DNA from: Castanea sativa
Taxonomy: Eukaryota; Streptophyta; Magnoliopsida; Fagales; Fagaceae
Assembly: GCF_040712315.1 (NCBI RefSeq)
Contig: NC_134013.1
Location: 64,201,501 to 64,265,500, forward strand
Reading direction: 5' to 3'
Length of the DNA: 64,000 nucleotides
A program made the translations under genes and the position numbers. The notes beneath the pieces were generated by a model. That model saw only the letters and a list, made by a program, of their open reading frames with translations, was not told the origin of the DNA and did not search any database. Positions 1-12,600 of the stretch are shown one piece after another. Position 1 is the first letter of the stretch. Each line of letters opens with the position of its first letter.

Positions 1-85
1 AAATAAAGGGTAGTAAAAAAAAATTTTGACCAATGCAAACTTGGGTTATCTAAGTTTAAAGAGTCACTTGACTGTGTAAAATTAT

Positions 86-712
86 TTATAGATAAAAGCC
101 AATACCTTCTCTAACATGACCAGAGTTTGCTGGAAGTCCTCTTGTGCGCAATTTTTCTAAAAAAAGAGGGGAAATATTGGGCATTATTCACAACAAATAA
201 ATAATTGAATCATTGAACTAACATTTTTTTTTTCAATTTAAAATTTAAAAACAAAAATACTTACTTGATCTCGTAATATCTTTTAATGCCTTCCTTTTAC
301 GCTTCTCTATGTTGCTTTTCATTCTCGCATTTGTGACTCCTTTGGGTCGCACACATGGGGGGGGGGGGGGATCTAATATAGGCAAATTATTGAGTGAGCA
401 ATTTGTCTTTTCAACATCACCAGAGATGGTATTATCAACAAAACTATTTTCTCTTTCACCATCATCTCTTGCCACACTTAACACCTCCATATCTTTCTCA
501 ACTAATTCTATCATCTCTCTAATTTTTCTTTTACACATTTTAGTATGTCGAGTTGTTGCTGCACTTCTCATGAAAATTTCATAAACTGAGCGCATTAATT
601 CATTACAATGTGATGTCATTGACAACTCATCATTTGCATCGACTAATTTTGCATGATCAATCTTGGTTAGTTGCAATGGTGGTGTGTGGATTCCAGCAAC
701 CACTTCAGCCAT
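86..712 (-). CDS. FAR1-related-like C-terminal fragment (partial or degenerate)
   Basis: A minus-strand reading frame of 155 codons begins with ATG at 712. Its C-terminal half has a proline run (from a G-homopolymer at 358-370) followed by a basic stretch of the type KGVTNARMKSNIEKRKRK. That resembles the tail of FAR1/FHY3-related, MULE-transposase-derived proteins; the match is from memory and weak. The frame hits a stop at 245, but a perfect donor (GTAAGT) reads from 264 and a pyrimidine-rich acceptor ends at 157. Splicing would add 23 codons ending in TAA at 86-88. The FAR1 DNA-binding, MULE and SWIM domains are absent, so this is a fragment or a short derived gene. Neighbouring DNA is AT-rich with no other exon that I can see. 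Confidence 0.35.
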
Positions 713-1942
713 AGTTTACAATCAATCGTACTCACTATTCATCCAAGGGAGAAGAAAGAAAGCCCAGCATAAGATTGTTTGAAAGACTCGTCCAATGATG
801 CGGGAAGGGAGAGGGAAGAGGATTGAGCGGGTAAAATAAAATTTGGGGTTTCAGAAATTAGATGAGAAAGTTTGGGTTGCTAAGTTAGAACTTGGGTTAG
901 AACTTAGAAGTGTACAAATGATTTTGGGTTAACACGGTGAGAAGGTTTGGGTTGCTAAGTTTGTTTTAGTTTTAACCTTGGTTTTAGTTGCTAACAAGAG
1001 TTAAGGTAATGAATAAGTGCTGATGTGGAGCTAAATAAAAAAAAAATGGATAGGTGTCATTTTCCTATTGGTTGGCAAGAGCTGGGAGAACCACATCAGC
1101 GGTCCTCCAGGAGGTTCCAATATTTTCTCCATATAAGCAGGAATTTCTTCTTTTCTCTTCTTTTTCCTTTCTTTTCAAATAATACACCTCTCTCTCTCTT
1201 TTCATTCATTTTTTTTAATAATTTGATAATTACAAAAAAAAAAAAAAAAAACTCAAAGTAAAATAACAAGAAGTGTTATTTGAGTTACTCATTTCAAATG
1301 AAGTTAAAAACATTAATTTTAAAACTAAGATTTTATTTCTTAAATATGAGCATGTACATATGAGATATATAATTTTTTGTAGGACTTAAATCTTACACAT
1401 GCGGAGAGGAGACTAAAATGTTGCGTTCGGTAATTCTACTTTCTACCTAGCTTTGGAAATTCTATTAGGAGAATATATTCGTCTTTCTTTTTTGGATATA
1501 TTTTAGTGGAATGCATTCTAGTATGATGCATTATGACAAAATGTTTAGTTCTTAAAAATAATGTTTACTATTATGCTAACATTTTTACTAATTAATAGTA
1601 ATTATGTAAAATAAAATTTGGTTATGTCATTGAAAAATGTATTTTATATTATGAAATTGATAATTTGTTTAAAGATATAATATAAAATAACACAAAAATA
1701 GCCTTGTTCCAAACATATGTCTAATACAATTATCACCTTTACTTAAATACAATAACCGATCGATAATAAAACAATCCCTAATTAATTTCCTCAACAACAA
1801 AAAATCTCATTCTCAACAAAATGAATATATATCCACAAAAGACCCAAATCCTAAAAATCAACATTGTTCATCTGAAACTATACACAAACAATCAATCCTT
1901 TGAATTAAAAAAAAAAAAGAAATGTTATACACACAAAATTTC
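713..1942. other. AT-rich intergenic stretch
   Basis: No reading frame or RNA gene is supported here. There are short homopolymers and a TC-rich tract near 1140-1210. Around 1880-1960 a short inverted motif (TATACACAAA / TTTGTGTATA) belongs to the sequence into which the adjacent LINE inserted. Confidence 0.6.
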
Positions 1943-1964
1943 TCTATAGTTTGTGTATAGTTTT
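1943..1964. repeat. LINE target-site duplication, left copy
   Basis: A 22-bp sequence starting TCTATAGTTTGTGTATAG is repeated exactly at 3181-3202. The left copy runs into the poly(T), that is, the reverse-oriented poly(A) tail of the LINE. Confidence 0.85.
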
Positions 1965-3180
1965 TTTTTATTGGAAATACTACTAAACTTTATTAATTAG
2001 AAGAATTGACAAAAACATCCTGGTTAAGAGCTTGTTCAAGAAAATAAAAAGTTTCTTCAACCCAAACAAACAAATTTGCAATGACTAAAGTATGTCTTGT
2101 AAGTAAATGGGCTGGCCTATTGCCATTGCGCCCAACGTGGGAGAAGTCCATGCAACGAAAAGAATGGAAAGCAGCTACTGAACTATAGACCAGAGCAGCA
2201 ACTGATGAAGGAGGGAGACAAATCCCTCAAAGCATTGACTAGTGTCAAAGAATCACTCTCAAGCGTGAAATCCTAAATAGACATATCCTTAGAAAATTGC
2301 AGACCCAACTCAGCGGCCTTTGCTTCGGCTTCAATGGCACCCAGGGGAGCTTCAATCTTCTTACAACAGGCACCAACCAATCGACCCTCTTCGTCCCTTA
2401 TCAAAATCCCAACATCTGCCATTTTCTGTTCCTTAAACACAACACCATCCACGTTGATTTTGTAGTGGGTCAGAGAGGGAGGCATCCATTTCACTGCTTC
2501 AGCTGGCTGCTTCGGACTCACAGGATCCTCCAAACAGGCTTGATGCTCACCTAAATACTCCAACGCCCCCTACAGTAAGGCCTGACAGGATTTTTTCACA
2601 CCCCTATTTCTGCACTCATTCCTGTTCGACCAAATCGCCCAAGCCACCACAATCAGCTTCTCCACCCCGCTATGATCCCACTGAGCTACCATTACCACAT
2701 ACCATAGCATATCCATGAATGACCCGAAGTGATGAACCAATGATTCCCGAAACAAATCAGACATACACCAGATATCACAAGCTCGCTGACAATGCCAAAA
2801 AAGATGGCCCGAAGTTTCTTCCTTCATATTACATTCATCACAGCAACTATCCAAGAGCACTTTGCGCCTGACCAGGTTCTCCTTCATGGGCAGCACATCT
2901 CTGCAAGCCCTCCAAGGAAAGTGGCGGATCTTATGTGGAATATTGCAGCTCCAGAGGTACTTCTAGAATTTCCTTCACTTCCCCCACCGGTGCAACTGAT
3001 CTCATCTCCATGGCTAGCTTATATGCACTTCGGACACTAAAGAGACCACTGGTTGTCGGAGCCCAAACTTGCTTGTCCGTTGGCAGATTAATGCTTAAGG
3101 CAATACCACAAATTATACCAGCTTCATGACGTAGGAAAACTTGTCGCACCAAATCATTTTTCCAAGCACCATTCTCTTCA
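1965..3180 (-). mobile_element. 5'-truncated L1-type LINE (zf-RVT plus RNase H end) with target-site duplication
   Basis: The minus strand encodes the end of a plant non-LTR retrotransposon. In order there is a post-RT linker, a zinc-binding RT-associated domain (motifs WRACRDVLP, CCDECN, HLFWHC) and an RNase H domain (INVDGVVF, then FSHVGRNGNRPAH). The coding frame is broken: there is a frame change near 2930, a stop between the 2896-2570 and 2563-2273 segments, and a TAG at about 2275. The element ends in a poly(A) tail, seen as poly(T) at 1961-1969. It is flanked by a 22-bp direct repeat beginning TCTATAGTTTGTGTATAG at 1943-1964 and 3181-3202. The reverse transcriptase core and ORF1 are missing, as in usual 5' truncation during insertion. 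Confidence 0.85.
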
Positions 3181-3202
3181 TCTATAGTTTGTGTATAGTT
3201 TT
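3181..3202. repeat. LINE target-site duplication, right copy
   Basis: This is the second copy of the 22-bp duplication. It lies at the 5'-truncated end of the minus-strand LINE. A further degenerate copy of the same motif follows at about 3207-3228, so the target itself was already repetitive. Confidence 0.85.
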
Positions 3203-4662
3203 AATTTCTCTATAGTTTGTGTACGGTTTGAGTTTCTCTATAGAAGAAATATTATAGAGAAATTTTTCTCTATAGTTTGTGTATAATATTTCTATACACA
3301 AACAAACAATCAATATCTCTATAATTTTGCATAGAAATATTATACACAAAAAAATTTTGTACACAACCTAAAATTTTCAGAAAAATATGCACATAGTTTT
3401 ATTCACGACCGACAATTTCCACTATTTTAATCTATCATGTGGAAACGTGATGCATGAAACATTTGGAATTATGTGATGAATATGCTATATTATAACGTAT
3501 ATCTATAGTCTATACATCAACTTTATAATAAATTATAATCCACTTAGATCTAATCCCAAAAAAACAAGTGTTATCATAAAAAATAGTTAACCAAAAGTTT
3601 GAGCATGTACACTCCTCAAAAGTTTAAGCGACAAATCCAAAATCAATATTGCATGCAAGTTATACATTTTGACCAAGTAGTTCTAATATATTGATTGTGA
3701 GATATTATTATTAACCTTTTTATCTTTTTGATGATATGGGAAAACTATTATGAACATGATGGTCCAATATAAGGTTTATGATCAAAACCTTAATTATTGT
3801 TTATGATTATTGTTTATTTTATGTTTGGATGATGATTGCATGACATGACCATGGTCATCCTATTTTAGGAGACTGGTTAACTAGGCGAGGTGAATGTCTA
3901 ACCCCTTCCCGCTCCGTAACTTAACCTTAGATCTTAGATCAATGATTTATAGACTAGGTCTTATTTTATGTAATATTTATTTTTATAATGTAATTAGGAA
4001 TCAATTAAAGTCCTGTATTTCCCTAGGTTGTATCCAAGACTAAGGTAATATATTTCTTTTATTTTCTATCAAATGTAATTACAAAATTATGTAATCAATA
4101 AAATGGTATATTTATTTTATTGCATGGTACTATATTGTTAGTTGAACCTCTATTTTGGGATTTTTTTTTTTTTTTTAAATGGTTAGAATAGAGAAATGAG
4201 AAAGTTTGAATTAAAAAAAAAATACAAAAAGCTACTTATCAAATATTGTAGCGTTGGTTTGAGATTAATTTATTTAGCTTTTTAATGAAAGTATGCTAAA
4301 ATATACTTCTACTTTGAAAAAATAATTTTAAAAATATAAAATTTTAAAAAATTTTACATAAAAACTAGCAAAAGAAGTAGACCCAAATGAACATATAGTA
4401 TTGGTAAGATGAATGTTGGACCTTTTTTTGGTGAGTTTTTAGTTTTTACTACGGTGCTCTTGAATTTGGCTAAAAAGGAAAGAAGGGTAGAGATAATGCT
4501 AATGCCCTTTAGTCTTAAGAGCATTCCTGCATATCCATTTTTTGCAAGCTTTAGCCAAATTTTCAAGCAAAAGATTTTTTTTTTTTTTTTAACTATCTAG
4601 TTTTAAATACATCATACATCCTACTCTTCATTTTCTTATTCTTTAAATTTAAATATTCCTCG
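3203..4662. other. AT-rich intergenic stretch
   Basis: No gene is supported. The first 150 bases hold short repeats of a TATAGTTTGTGTATA-like motif in both orientations. The rest is ordinary AT-rich DNA with homopolymers. Confidence 0.6.
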
Positions 4663-4671
4663 TAATTTCTT

Positions 4672-6143
4672 GTTATAAATGCACTTTTAGTCCCTATATT
4701 TTGACGTTTTTTTATTTTAGTCCCTACATTTTAATTTTACCATTTTTAGTCCCTAATCCAATTAACGCGTTCTATTTTGGTCATTTCCGTCAATCAACCG
4801 ATGGAAATTGCTGAGGTTGCAGCCAGAGGAATTAAAATATTATAAAAAATACCACATCACCCTGACACGTCAGCATATAAATTTAAAAAATTAATTAATT
4901 AATTTTAACTAAATAATAAAAATAATAACAGAATTAAAAAATTAAAAAACCTCAATTACTTCAAAATCCATGAGAGAAAACTTGAAATGTGTTTTGGATT
5001 TCAACTTCAAGTCCAGCATAAATAAACCCTAACCCTGTTTTGGTTTCCGAGAAAATTGTAGGAAAAGAATTGGAAAAATAAGTTCAAATCCTGAATCAAA
5101 AAACTTCATAATCCATTAACTTGATATGTAGTTGTTGTGAGTTTATTCCTAATTTAGAAACCAAAAAAAAAAAGCACATTTTCCACATTCATCGATTTTC
5201 TCGGTAACCAAACAACCTCATAGAAGAAAAAGAGAGAATTACCGAAGGAAGAGCCATCCAATTTGAGGACAGAGAGGTTGAGAGGCTGAGAGGGAAGCTT
5301 CGTATACAGAGATTTAGACTTGGGAGAAAGTCCATCGGCTATGAATGAGGAGGACAATTTCAGCGACTGCCAATTCCTCTCCACTAAAACCCTAGGCTTC
5401 GAGCTAAAACCACCGTCGCCGCCGCCTTCTTCTTCGTCCTCAGCCTTGATTAACAACCTGCTATCGACCATCGCCGAGCAATTCAAACCCAAACCCAATA
5501 CCCAACTCACCAAACACCTAAACAAAACCCAAAGGCACGGCCACCACCACCCCGAATAGAACCCAGCCACCATCAAAACCCAGCCACCAACGAAACCTAG
5601 CCACCAAAAAGACCATCGCCGAAACCCAACCACCAAACAGACCCACCAAGCACCAAATCTCACCACCAAACGTATCAAGCAAGCACCGAAACCCACCACC
5701 AAATGGATCCAGCAAACACTGAAACAAACCACCACCAAATCCAGCCACCAATTCAACTCCACAACCGAAACCCACCACCGAAATGCCATCACCAAAACCC
5801 AGCAACCACCGATTTGATCCAATGATTTAGTAATTGAGGTTTTTAATTTCTGTTTTAATTATATCCATTTTAGTTTTTAATTTAGTTTTAATTTTTATTA
5901 TTTTGTTAAAATTAAAAAATTAATTTTTTAAATTTATATGCTGACGTGTCAGGGTAATGTGGCATTTTTTATAATATTTTAATTCCTCCGGTTGCCGCCT
6001 TAGCAATTTTCGTCGATTGATTGACGAAAAGGACCAAAATGAAACGCGTTAATTGGATTAGGGACTAAAAGTGGTAAAATTAAAATATAAGGACTAAAAT
6101 AGAAAAACGCCAAAAATGTAGGGAGTAAAGGTGCATTTACACC
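4672..6143. mobile_element. Non-autonomous MULE with about 270-bp TIRs and captured host sequence (Pack-MULE candidate)
   Basis: The two ends are long inverted repeats. The left end reads GTTATAAATGCAC and the right end, reverse complemented, GGTGTAAATGCAC. Similarity continues through the shared blocks TAGTCCCTAATCCAATTAAC and CTGACACGTCAGCATA, to roughly 270 bp. The flanks are 9 bp each, TAATTTCTT (4663-4671) and TACTTTCTT (6144-6152), an 8/9 match and the size expected of Mutator-type target duplications. There is no transposase. The interior is not repeat-like at 5243-5471, where an exon-like coding piece lies on the minus strand. Beside it, at about 5500-5815, is an A/C-rich low-complexity tract built on ACCCAGCCACCA-type units. 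TIR motifs resemble those of the second MULE at 55417-56837, so the two are probably related families. Confidence 0.8.
5243..5471 (-). pseudogene. Captured exon 1 of a ubiquitin-fold / U11-U12 25K-like gene
   Basis: Inside the MULE, a minus-strand frame runs from ATG at 5471 for 76 codons. It starts MVDSRLLIKAEDEEEGG and ends in LSVLKLDGSSF followed by one extra G and a donor GTAATT at 5242-5237. The phase-1 ending would restore an Asp codon if the next exon began with AT, giving DGSSFD. From memory, LSVLKLDGSS followed by Asp is typical of plant U11/U12 snRNP 25-kDa protein and related ubiquitin-fold proteins. The downstream exons are absent, so the copy cannot make the full protein. GC content is higher than in the flanking TIR. 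The assignment to this family is an inference; the exon-like structure is directly visible. Confidence 0.5.
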
Positions 6144-6152
6144 TACTTTCTT

Positions 6153-6691
6153 TTAAGTGGTACAAACATAGTCAAAAAATACTTAAAAACATTGAGTTCA
6201 TCTGGTGTCACAAACTTGTGCACTAGTTTATGGCACCAGAATTTTTATGATTATAATAGAAAAGGGCCCATAATGTCCATAAGTTTCTTTGACGACAGCA
6301 ATAAAAATTGTTGTTCAAAAATTTTATCCATAAAATGCATACTTTAGTAGTTGTAAATAACATCTTTAGTGAATTATGTGAATTGTACCTTCAACCAAAA
6401 AAAACACAATTATTTTCATACATTTGATAACCATATGGGAAACGAGAGTTAAACTGAGGGAAAATTATGTTGCACATGTGTTCACTTACACACTGTCTAA
6501 ATATAATTGAAAACGCAATTTTAAGTCATGATTTCAGTCATTTTGAGTTGTGTGCAAATGCACACAATGTCTTAGTACTGTGCTATAATTTCTCATAAAA
6601 CTTTGAATTCCAACAATCTAAATTGAGTAATGATCATCAGATATGATGGGTGAGTTTCTTGTTATTTATTGTCTATTGCCCCAACAAGAAA
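6153..6691. other. 3' flank of the 4CLL9-like gene
   Basis: AT-rich sequence with no separate gene. It is expected to contain the 3' UTR and poly(A) signals of the minus-strand gene that ends at 6692. Confidence 0.5.
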
Positions 6692-9600
6692 TCATAACCG
6701 AGAAGAAGAGTTAACAGAAACAATCTTCCTCAAATCCTTTCTCAATAATTTTCCAGTTGCACTCTTGGGTAAGGAATTCACAAACGTTACGCGTCTTATT
6801 TTCTTGTATGGTGCAACCTGTTATCAAGAGAAAAAGAAGATGGTTCATTTTGAAAAACAAAATATTGAGCATTTTATCAATTCAACTTTTATGTTAATTA
6901 CTACAGCTTAGAGAACTTGAAGTACCCGTTTTGCGACAAAATCAATTATTTCTGCTTCGCCGAGGGAGCTTCGAGGTTGTCTAACCACAAAAGCCATTGG
7001 CACTTGACCAGCTTCTTCATCAGGGTATCTGCCAATTTATTTTATGAATTTTTAATAATCAAATAACATGCACAATTTTAAAAATGGTCAATAAGAAAAT
7101 GCCACATTAGTTCTACAAAAGAAAAATATAGCACTTATATATGGCATTATGTTACATTAAGGGTCCGTTTGGATACAGTTGAAAACTGAAAACACTGTAG
7201 CAAAATAATTTTTAAATGTGTGAATGGTGTTGCGGGTCCCATTTTTAAAATTTTTTTTTTAAAAACTGAAAAATGCGTGTACTGTTCATGAACAGTAAAT
7301 AAACCATACCCACACAGTAATAAACAGTACCTTCTTTCCCTGGTTGAAATCTGTGTGCAGAAAGAAAAAAAAAAAAAAAAAAAACTGGAAACGCTGAACG
7401 CTGGAAGCGTTTAGCTATCCAAACCGCACCTAAGGAATGAAAAATGGTACTATAGCTTGGTTTGGATACAGCTTATAGCGTCCACGTCTTGAGTTTTCTG
7501 CGTTTTCTGTTTTCTTTTTTTTTTCTTCTTCTGCTGCAGCACGGGTCAGAGGGACAAAGTTTACTGTTCATGTTACTGTGCATGAAGCCGCATTTTGCTG
7601 ACTTTTCAGCACATCTGTGGGTCTCGTGTACAGTACACGGGACCCACAAACTTCTCTTTACTAATTAAAAGTGGGTCGTACGGTACTATTTACACATTTA
7701 AAAACTATTTGTTTACCATGTTTTCAGCTTTCAGTTTTCAGCTGTATCCAAACAACCCTAAATCATTCAAAGGGCAAGGTAACATCCATAAAGCCTTGTA
7801 ATGAATGAACCCTTGACCAAAAGTGACTTGTAAACCATGAGAAATTTATTTGAACTTACGGTATAACAGCAGCATCAACTATCTCCGGGTGGGACTGAAG
7901 CAAATGTTCCAGCTCTGCAGGGGCTACCTGCAAAATGTATATACCAATGCATGAGCTCCTAGTTGTGTTCTTTAAAGAAATAACATATGCCTGTTATAAA
8001 AAGAAAAATAAGAATATGCATACCTGATATCCCTTGTATTTGATCAATTCTTTAAGCCTATCTACAACAAATAGGAAACCTTCCTCATCAATATAACAAA
8101 GATCACCTGTTCTCAACCAACCACCTTCTACTAAAGTGGCAGAAGTTGCTTCCGGATCACCAATATAACCTGCAGTAACATCACAGAACTAACATAGTGC
8201 GTGTAGAGAATTACTATAAATTACAAAAAGGCTGTGTTAACATATATAGTGTTGTGGGCTTTAGGCCCAACTAGTTTACTTGTTTAGCACTCTTACTTGT
8301 ACTACACTCATATTTACTTGTACTGCACTCATATGCCTCCTATATAAAGGCACTCATGTATATTCTTTCAGTGAGAAATACAATACTATTCAATTTTTCA
8401 ACACGGTATCGAACCCCGCTTCCGACCTTTTCTTAACGGTCTTGTCTTTATTCGTGTAACTCCGTTCTCAATATTGCTTCCATCACGACAATCGCCGCAG
8501 CCTTTCGCCGTTGAACCTTCGAGTCTTTCGGACATCGTCCTCGGGTTCGGACTGCGGCGGCCCGCCGTTGAGGAGTCCGAACAACCGGCAAGACCTTGCC
8601 TTTTTCGGCACCGCTGTGAATATTGCTCCGAAAAATTTTCCGAAGGTACCACGAAGATCGTCTTGCTCCGATCTATCTTTTTCGTGAAAACCTCACAGTT
8701 ATCGGAGTCTCCACGTGCCCTCACGCGCCGCCAGAAGTTTCTGCACTGCAGTTCACGCTCCCACGCGCCTCCACGTGCCGAACCAAGCCGCCACGCGCTT
8801 GCTCACGCACCTCCACGCGCCTCCACGTGCCATACTGATCCTGCTGACGTCAGCCCTAGCCACGTCATCTGCCACGTCAGCCTGCCACGTCAGCTACCGT
8901 TGACTTTGACCGTTGACCGTTGACTTTTCTAGAGTTGACTTTTTCAGTCCAGGTTCTCCTTACTCAGTTTTTCGCGTAGATTTCATTTTTGCAATCCATT
9001 TTTGCATATTTTGCTTCTAAATGAAGAATAAGGACAGGTCTTCTTCCTTTTACAACAATCATCGCAGACAATCTAGTAAACGCTTTTGCAATTTTTGCAA
9101 ACGTTTTGGCCATAATATTGAGACTTGCTTTCAGCGCATGATAAATCGAGCATTTCAGGGTTCTTCTCCGCTATTGCTAACATTGAGAGTGTCCAACCAA
9201 TGGCTCCGTCTTTGCAGTCTAAGTCTTCGGGTCGCACTTTCACCATGACCACGGATGACCTTAAAAACATCATCGCCAATGTCATTCGTATGGTTGGTAA
9301 TGCATCTTATTCCTCTTTCTCTCGGCCTTGTCCGGTATGTCTCCTTCCTCTTGGCTTATGGATTCTGCTTGTTGCAATCACATGACACCTCACTCGTCCT
9401 TATTTTCTGAACTTAAACCTGCACCACACCCTCTTACTATTCGCACAGCAAATGGTTCTACAATGTCTGGTCATAATATGGGTTCCGTTTCAACCTCCAA
9501 CTTCTTCGTTTTTGGGGTCTTTAATGTTCCTGACCTTTCTTACAATTTGTTTTCTGTGGGCCAATTAGCTGAGTTGGGTTATCGAATCATATTTGATTAT

Positions 9601-12600
9601 TCTGGGTGTATTGTGCAGGATCCAAGGACGGGACAGGAGCTAGGGACCGGTCCTAGAGTTGGGCGTATGTTTCCCGTGGACAACCTTCGTCTTCCACTTG
9701 TTGCTCCTGTTTCTATTGCCGCAGCTGCTGCAGTTTCCTCTATTCCTTCTCTTGCTCTTTGGCATGCTCGACTTGGTCACGCATCTTCTTTCCGTGTACA
9801 ACAATTGGCTTCTAGAGGTTTGCTAGGTTCAATGTCTACAGAAAATTTTGATTGTGTTTCATGTCAATTAGGAAAACAACCAGCTTTGCCTTTCAATTCT
9901 AGTGAATCTATATCCACTGATATCTTTGACCTTATTCATTCTGATGTTTGGGGACCTTCCTCTGTCTCTAGTATTGGTGGATCTCGATATTTTGTTGTCT
10001 TTGTTGATGATTACTCTCGCTATAGCTGGATCTTTAATATGAAACATCGTTCTGAATTATTGCAAGTGTATCCTAATTTTGCAAAAATGGTTGAAACTCA
10101 ATTTTCTAAACGTATCAAAATTTTTCGATTTGATAATACTCTTGAGTACACTCAATATGCTTTCCAAGCTGTTTTGCATTCCTATGGCACTGTTCATCAA
10201 CTAACTTGTCCAGGTACCTCTCAGCAAAATGGTAGAGCCGAACGAAAACTTTGTCATATTCTTGACACTGTTCGTGCTCTTCTTCTCTCTGCCAAAGTTC
10301 CTGCTCCTTTTTGGGGCGAAGCTGCTCTTCATGCTGTTCATACTATTAATCGCATTCCCGATCCTGTCATCCAAATCAAACTCCATATGAGCGCCTTTTT
10401 GGGTCACCTCCAGACTATCACCACTTACGCTCATTCGGCTCTGCTTGTTTCGTTCTTCTTCAGCCACATGAGCATAACAAACTTGAGCCTAGGTCAAGAC
10501 TTTGTTGTTTTCTTGGTTATGGCGAAACTCAAAAGGGGTATCGGTGTTATGATCCTATTTCTCATCGTCTTCGTGTCTCCCGTAATGTTGTCTTTTGGGA
10601 ACATCGCCTCTTTGTCGAGCTCTCTCACTTCCGTGCTTCTTTATCTTCCTCTTCTGTCTTAGATCTATTTCCAGATGAGAGGCAAATTCCTTCTGTAGCT
10701 TCTCCTGACCCTCCTATAGCTGATCCTGATCCTCTGTAGCTGCTCCCCGATTCTCCTATTAACTTCTGTCCAACCACCGGAAATCCTTGATCCCTTTCCT
10801 AGTTCCCCTTTTAATGAACAAAGTGGAAGATGAACGGAGTCGAAGACGAGCTACCCAACCTTGATCCCTGGTTCCCTGCTCTGCTTTCCTTTGAAGATCA
10901 TGCACAAGACATTCCACCTCGTCACTCAACTCGGGTAAGGTCTATTACTGCACATTTACTTGACTATCATTGTTACACTGCCTTTGCTACACTGCACGAG
11001 CCTCACACCTATCGTGAGGCTTCCACTGGCCCTTTATGGCAGATTGCAATAAAAGAGGAAATTGATACATTATCTAAAAACCATACTTGGGACTTGGTCA
11101 CTTTCCCCCTTGGAAAATTTGTGGTTGGTTGTAAGTGGATCTACAAGATTAAGACTCGCTCTGATGGGTCCATTGAGCGCTACAAAGCTCGTCTTGTTGC
11201 AAAAGATTTTACACAGGAGTATAGGATTGATTATGAAGAGACTTTTGCTCCAGTTGCTCGTATCTTATCTGTTCGTGCCCTCTTGGCGTTGCCGCGCAAA
11301 TGGGATCTTTTCCAGATGGATATCAAAAATGCATTCCTTAATGGGGATTTGAGTGAAGAAGTTTATATGCAACCTCCTCCTGGTCTCTCTGTTGAATCAA
11401 ACAAGGTTTGTCACTTTCGACGTGCACTTTATGGCCTTAAACAAGCTCCACGTGCTTGGTTTGCCAAGTTCAGCTCTACCATCTCTCGTTTGGGTTACAT
11501 GGCCAATCATTATGATTCTGCCTTATTTCTTCGTCGCACTGACAAATGCACTATTTTACTTCTCTTATATGTGGATGATATGATCATAACTGGTGATGAC
11601 CTCAGTGGCATTCAAGAACTCAAAGATTTTCTCAGTCAGCAGTTTGAGATGAAAGATCTTGGACATCTCGGCTACTTCTTGGGTCTTGAAATCACTCGTT
11701 CTACGGATGGACTTTACATTACTCAAGCCAAGTATGCCTCTCGAACTCTTGTCTAGAAGCTGGACTCACCGATAGCAAGGATCGTTAACACTCCGGTCGA
11801 GCTTAATGCGCATCCGACTCCTCGGGGGAAACCATTGTCTAATCCCTCTCTTTACGAAGACGCTTGGTTAGCGGCCTAGTTTATCTCACTCGTTACTCGT
11901 CCGGACATTTCCTATCTTGTTCACCGAGTGAGCCAATATCCATGCTGCTCCACGATCGACTCACTATGCCTTGTTCTCGCGCATTCTTCGGTACCTAAAG
12001 GGCACTCTCTTCCATGGTCTTTTCTACTCTGCTCGGTCTCCTCTTGTTCTCCGTGCATTTCGTCATGTGATTGGGCGGGAGATCCCACGATCGCAGTCCA
12101 CCACTGGTTATTGCTTTCTTCTTGGTTCTTCTGCGATTTCTTGGCGAAGCAAGAAACAAACTCATGTGGCCCGTTCTAGTGCGAAGCGGGAATATTGTGC
12201 CCTTGCCGATACCACATCCGAGCTTCTTTGGCTACGATGGCTTCTCAAAGACTTAGGTGTGTCGACATCCTCTCGCTACTCCTCTTTATTGTGACAACAA
12301 AAGTGCCATTCATATTGCTCACAATGATGTCTTTCATGAACGGACTAAACACATCGAGATCGATTGTCATTTTATCCGTTATCATCTTGTCCATGATGCT
12401 CAGCCTAATCTCGGTCTCCTGCGGATCAACTTGCGGATATCTTCACCAAGTCACATCCTAAGGGACGCCTTCGTACTTTGGTTGACAACCTCAGTTGGTC
12501 TCACATCCACCTTGAGTTTGAAGGGCCGTTAACATATATAGTGTTGTGGGCTTGTGAAAGCCCAGACAGTTTATTTGTTTGTATTTATCTTGTATGGCAA

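Noticed and set aside
5154..5822. 222-codon minus-strand frame as a single gene
   Set aside because: Its first half is low-complexity Trp/Gly/Val sequence and its last part reads through a splice donor. Only the 76 codons at 5243-5471 look like an exon.
8474..8923. 149-codon plus-strand frame rich in Arg, Pro and His
   Set aside because: It lies in the GC-rich Copia leader, overlaps frames of similar length on both strands and shows no domain. It is a composition artefact.
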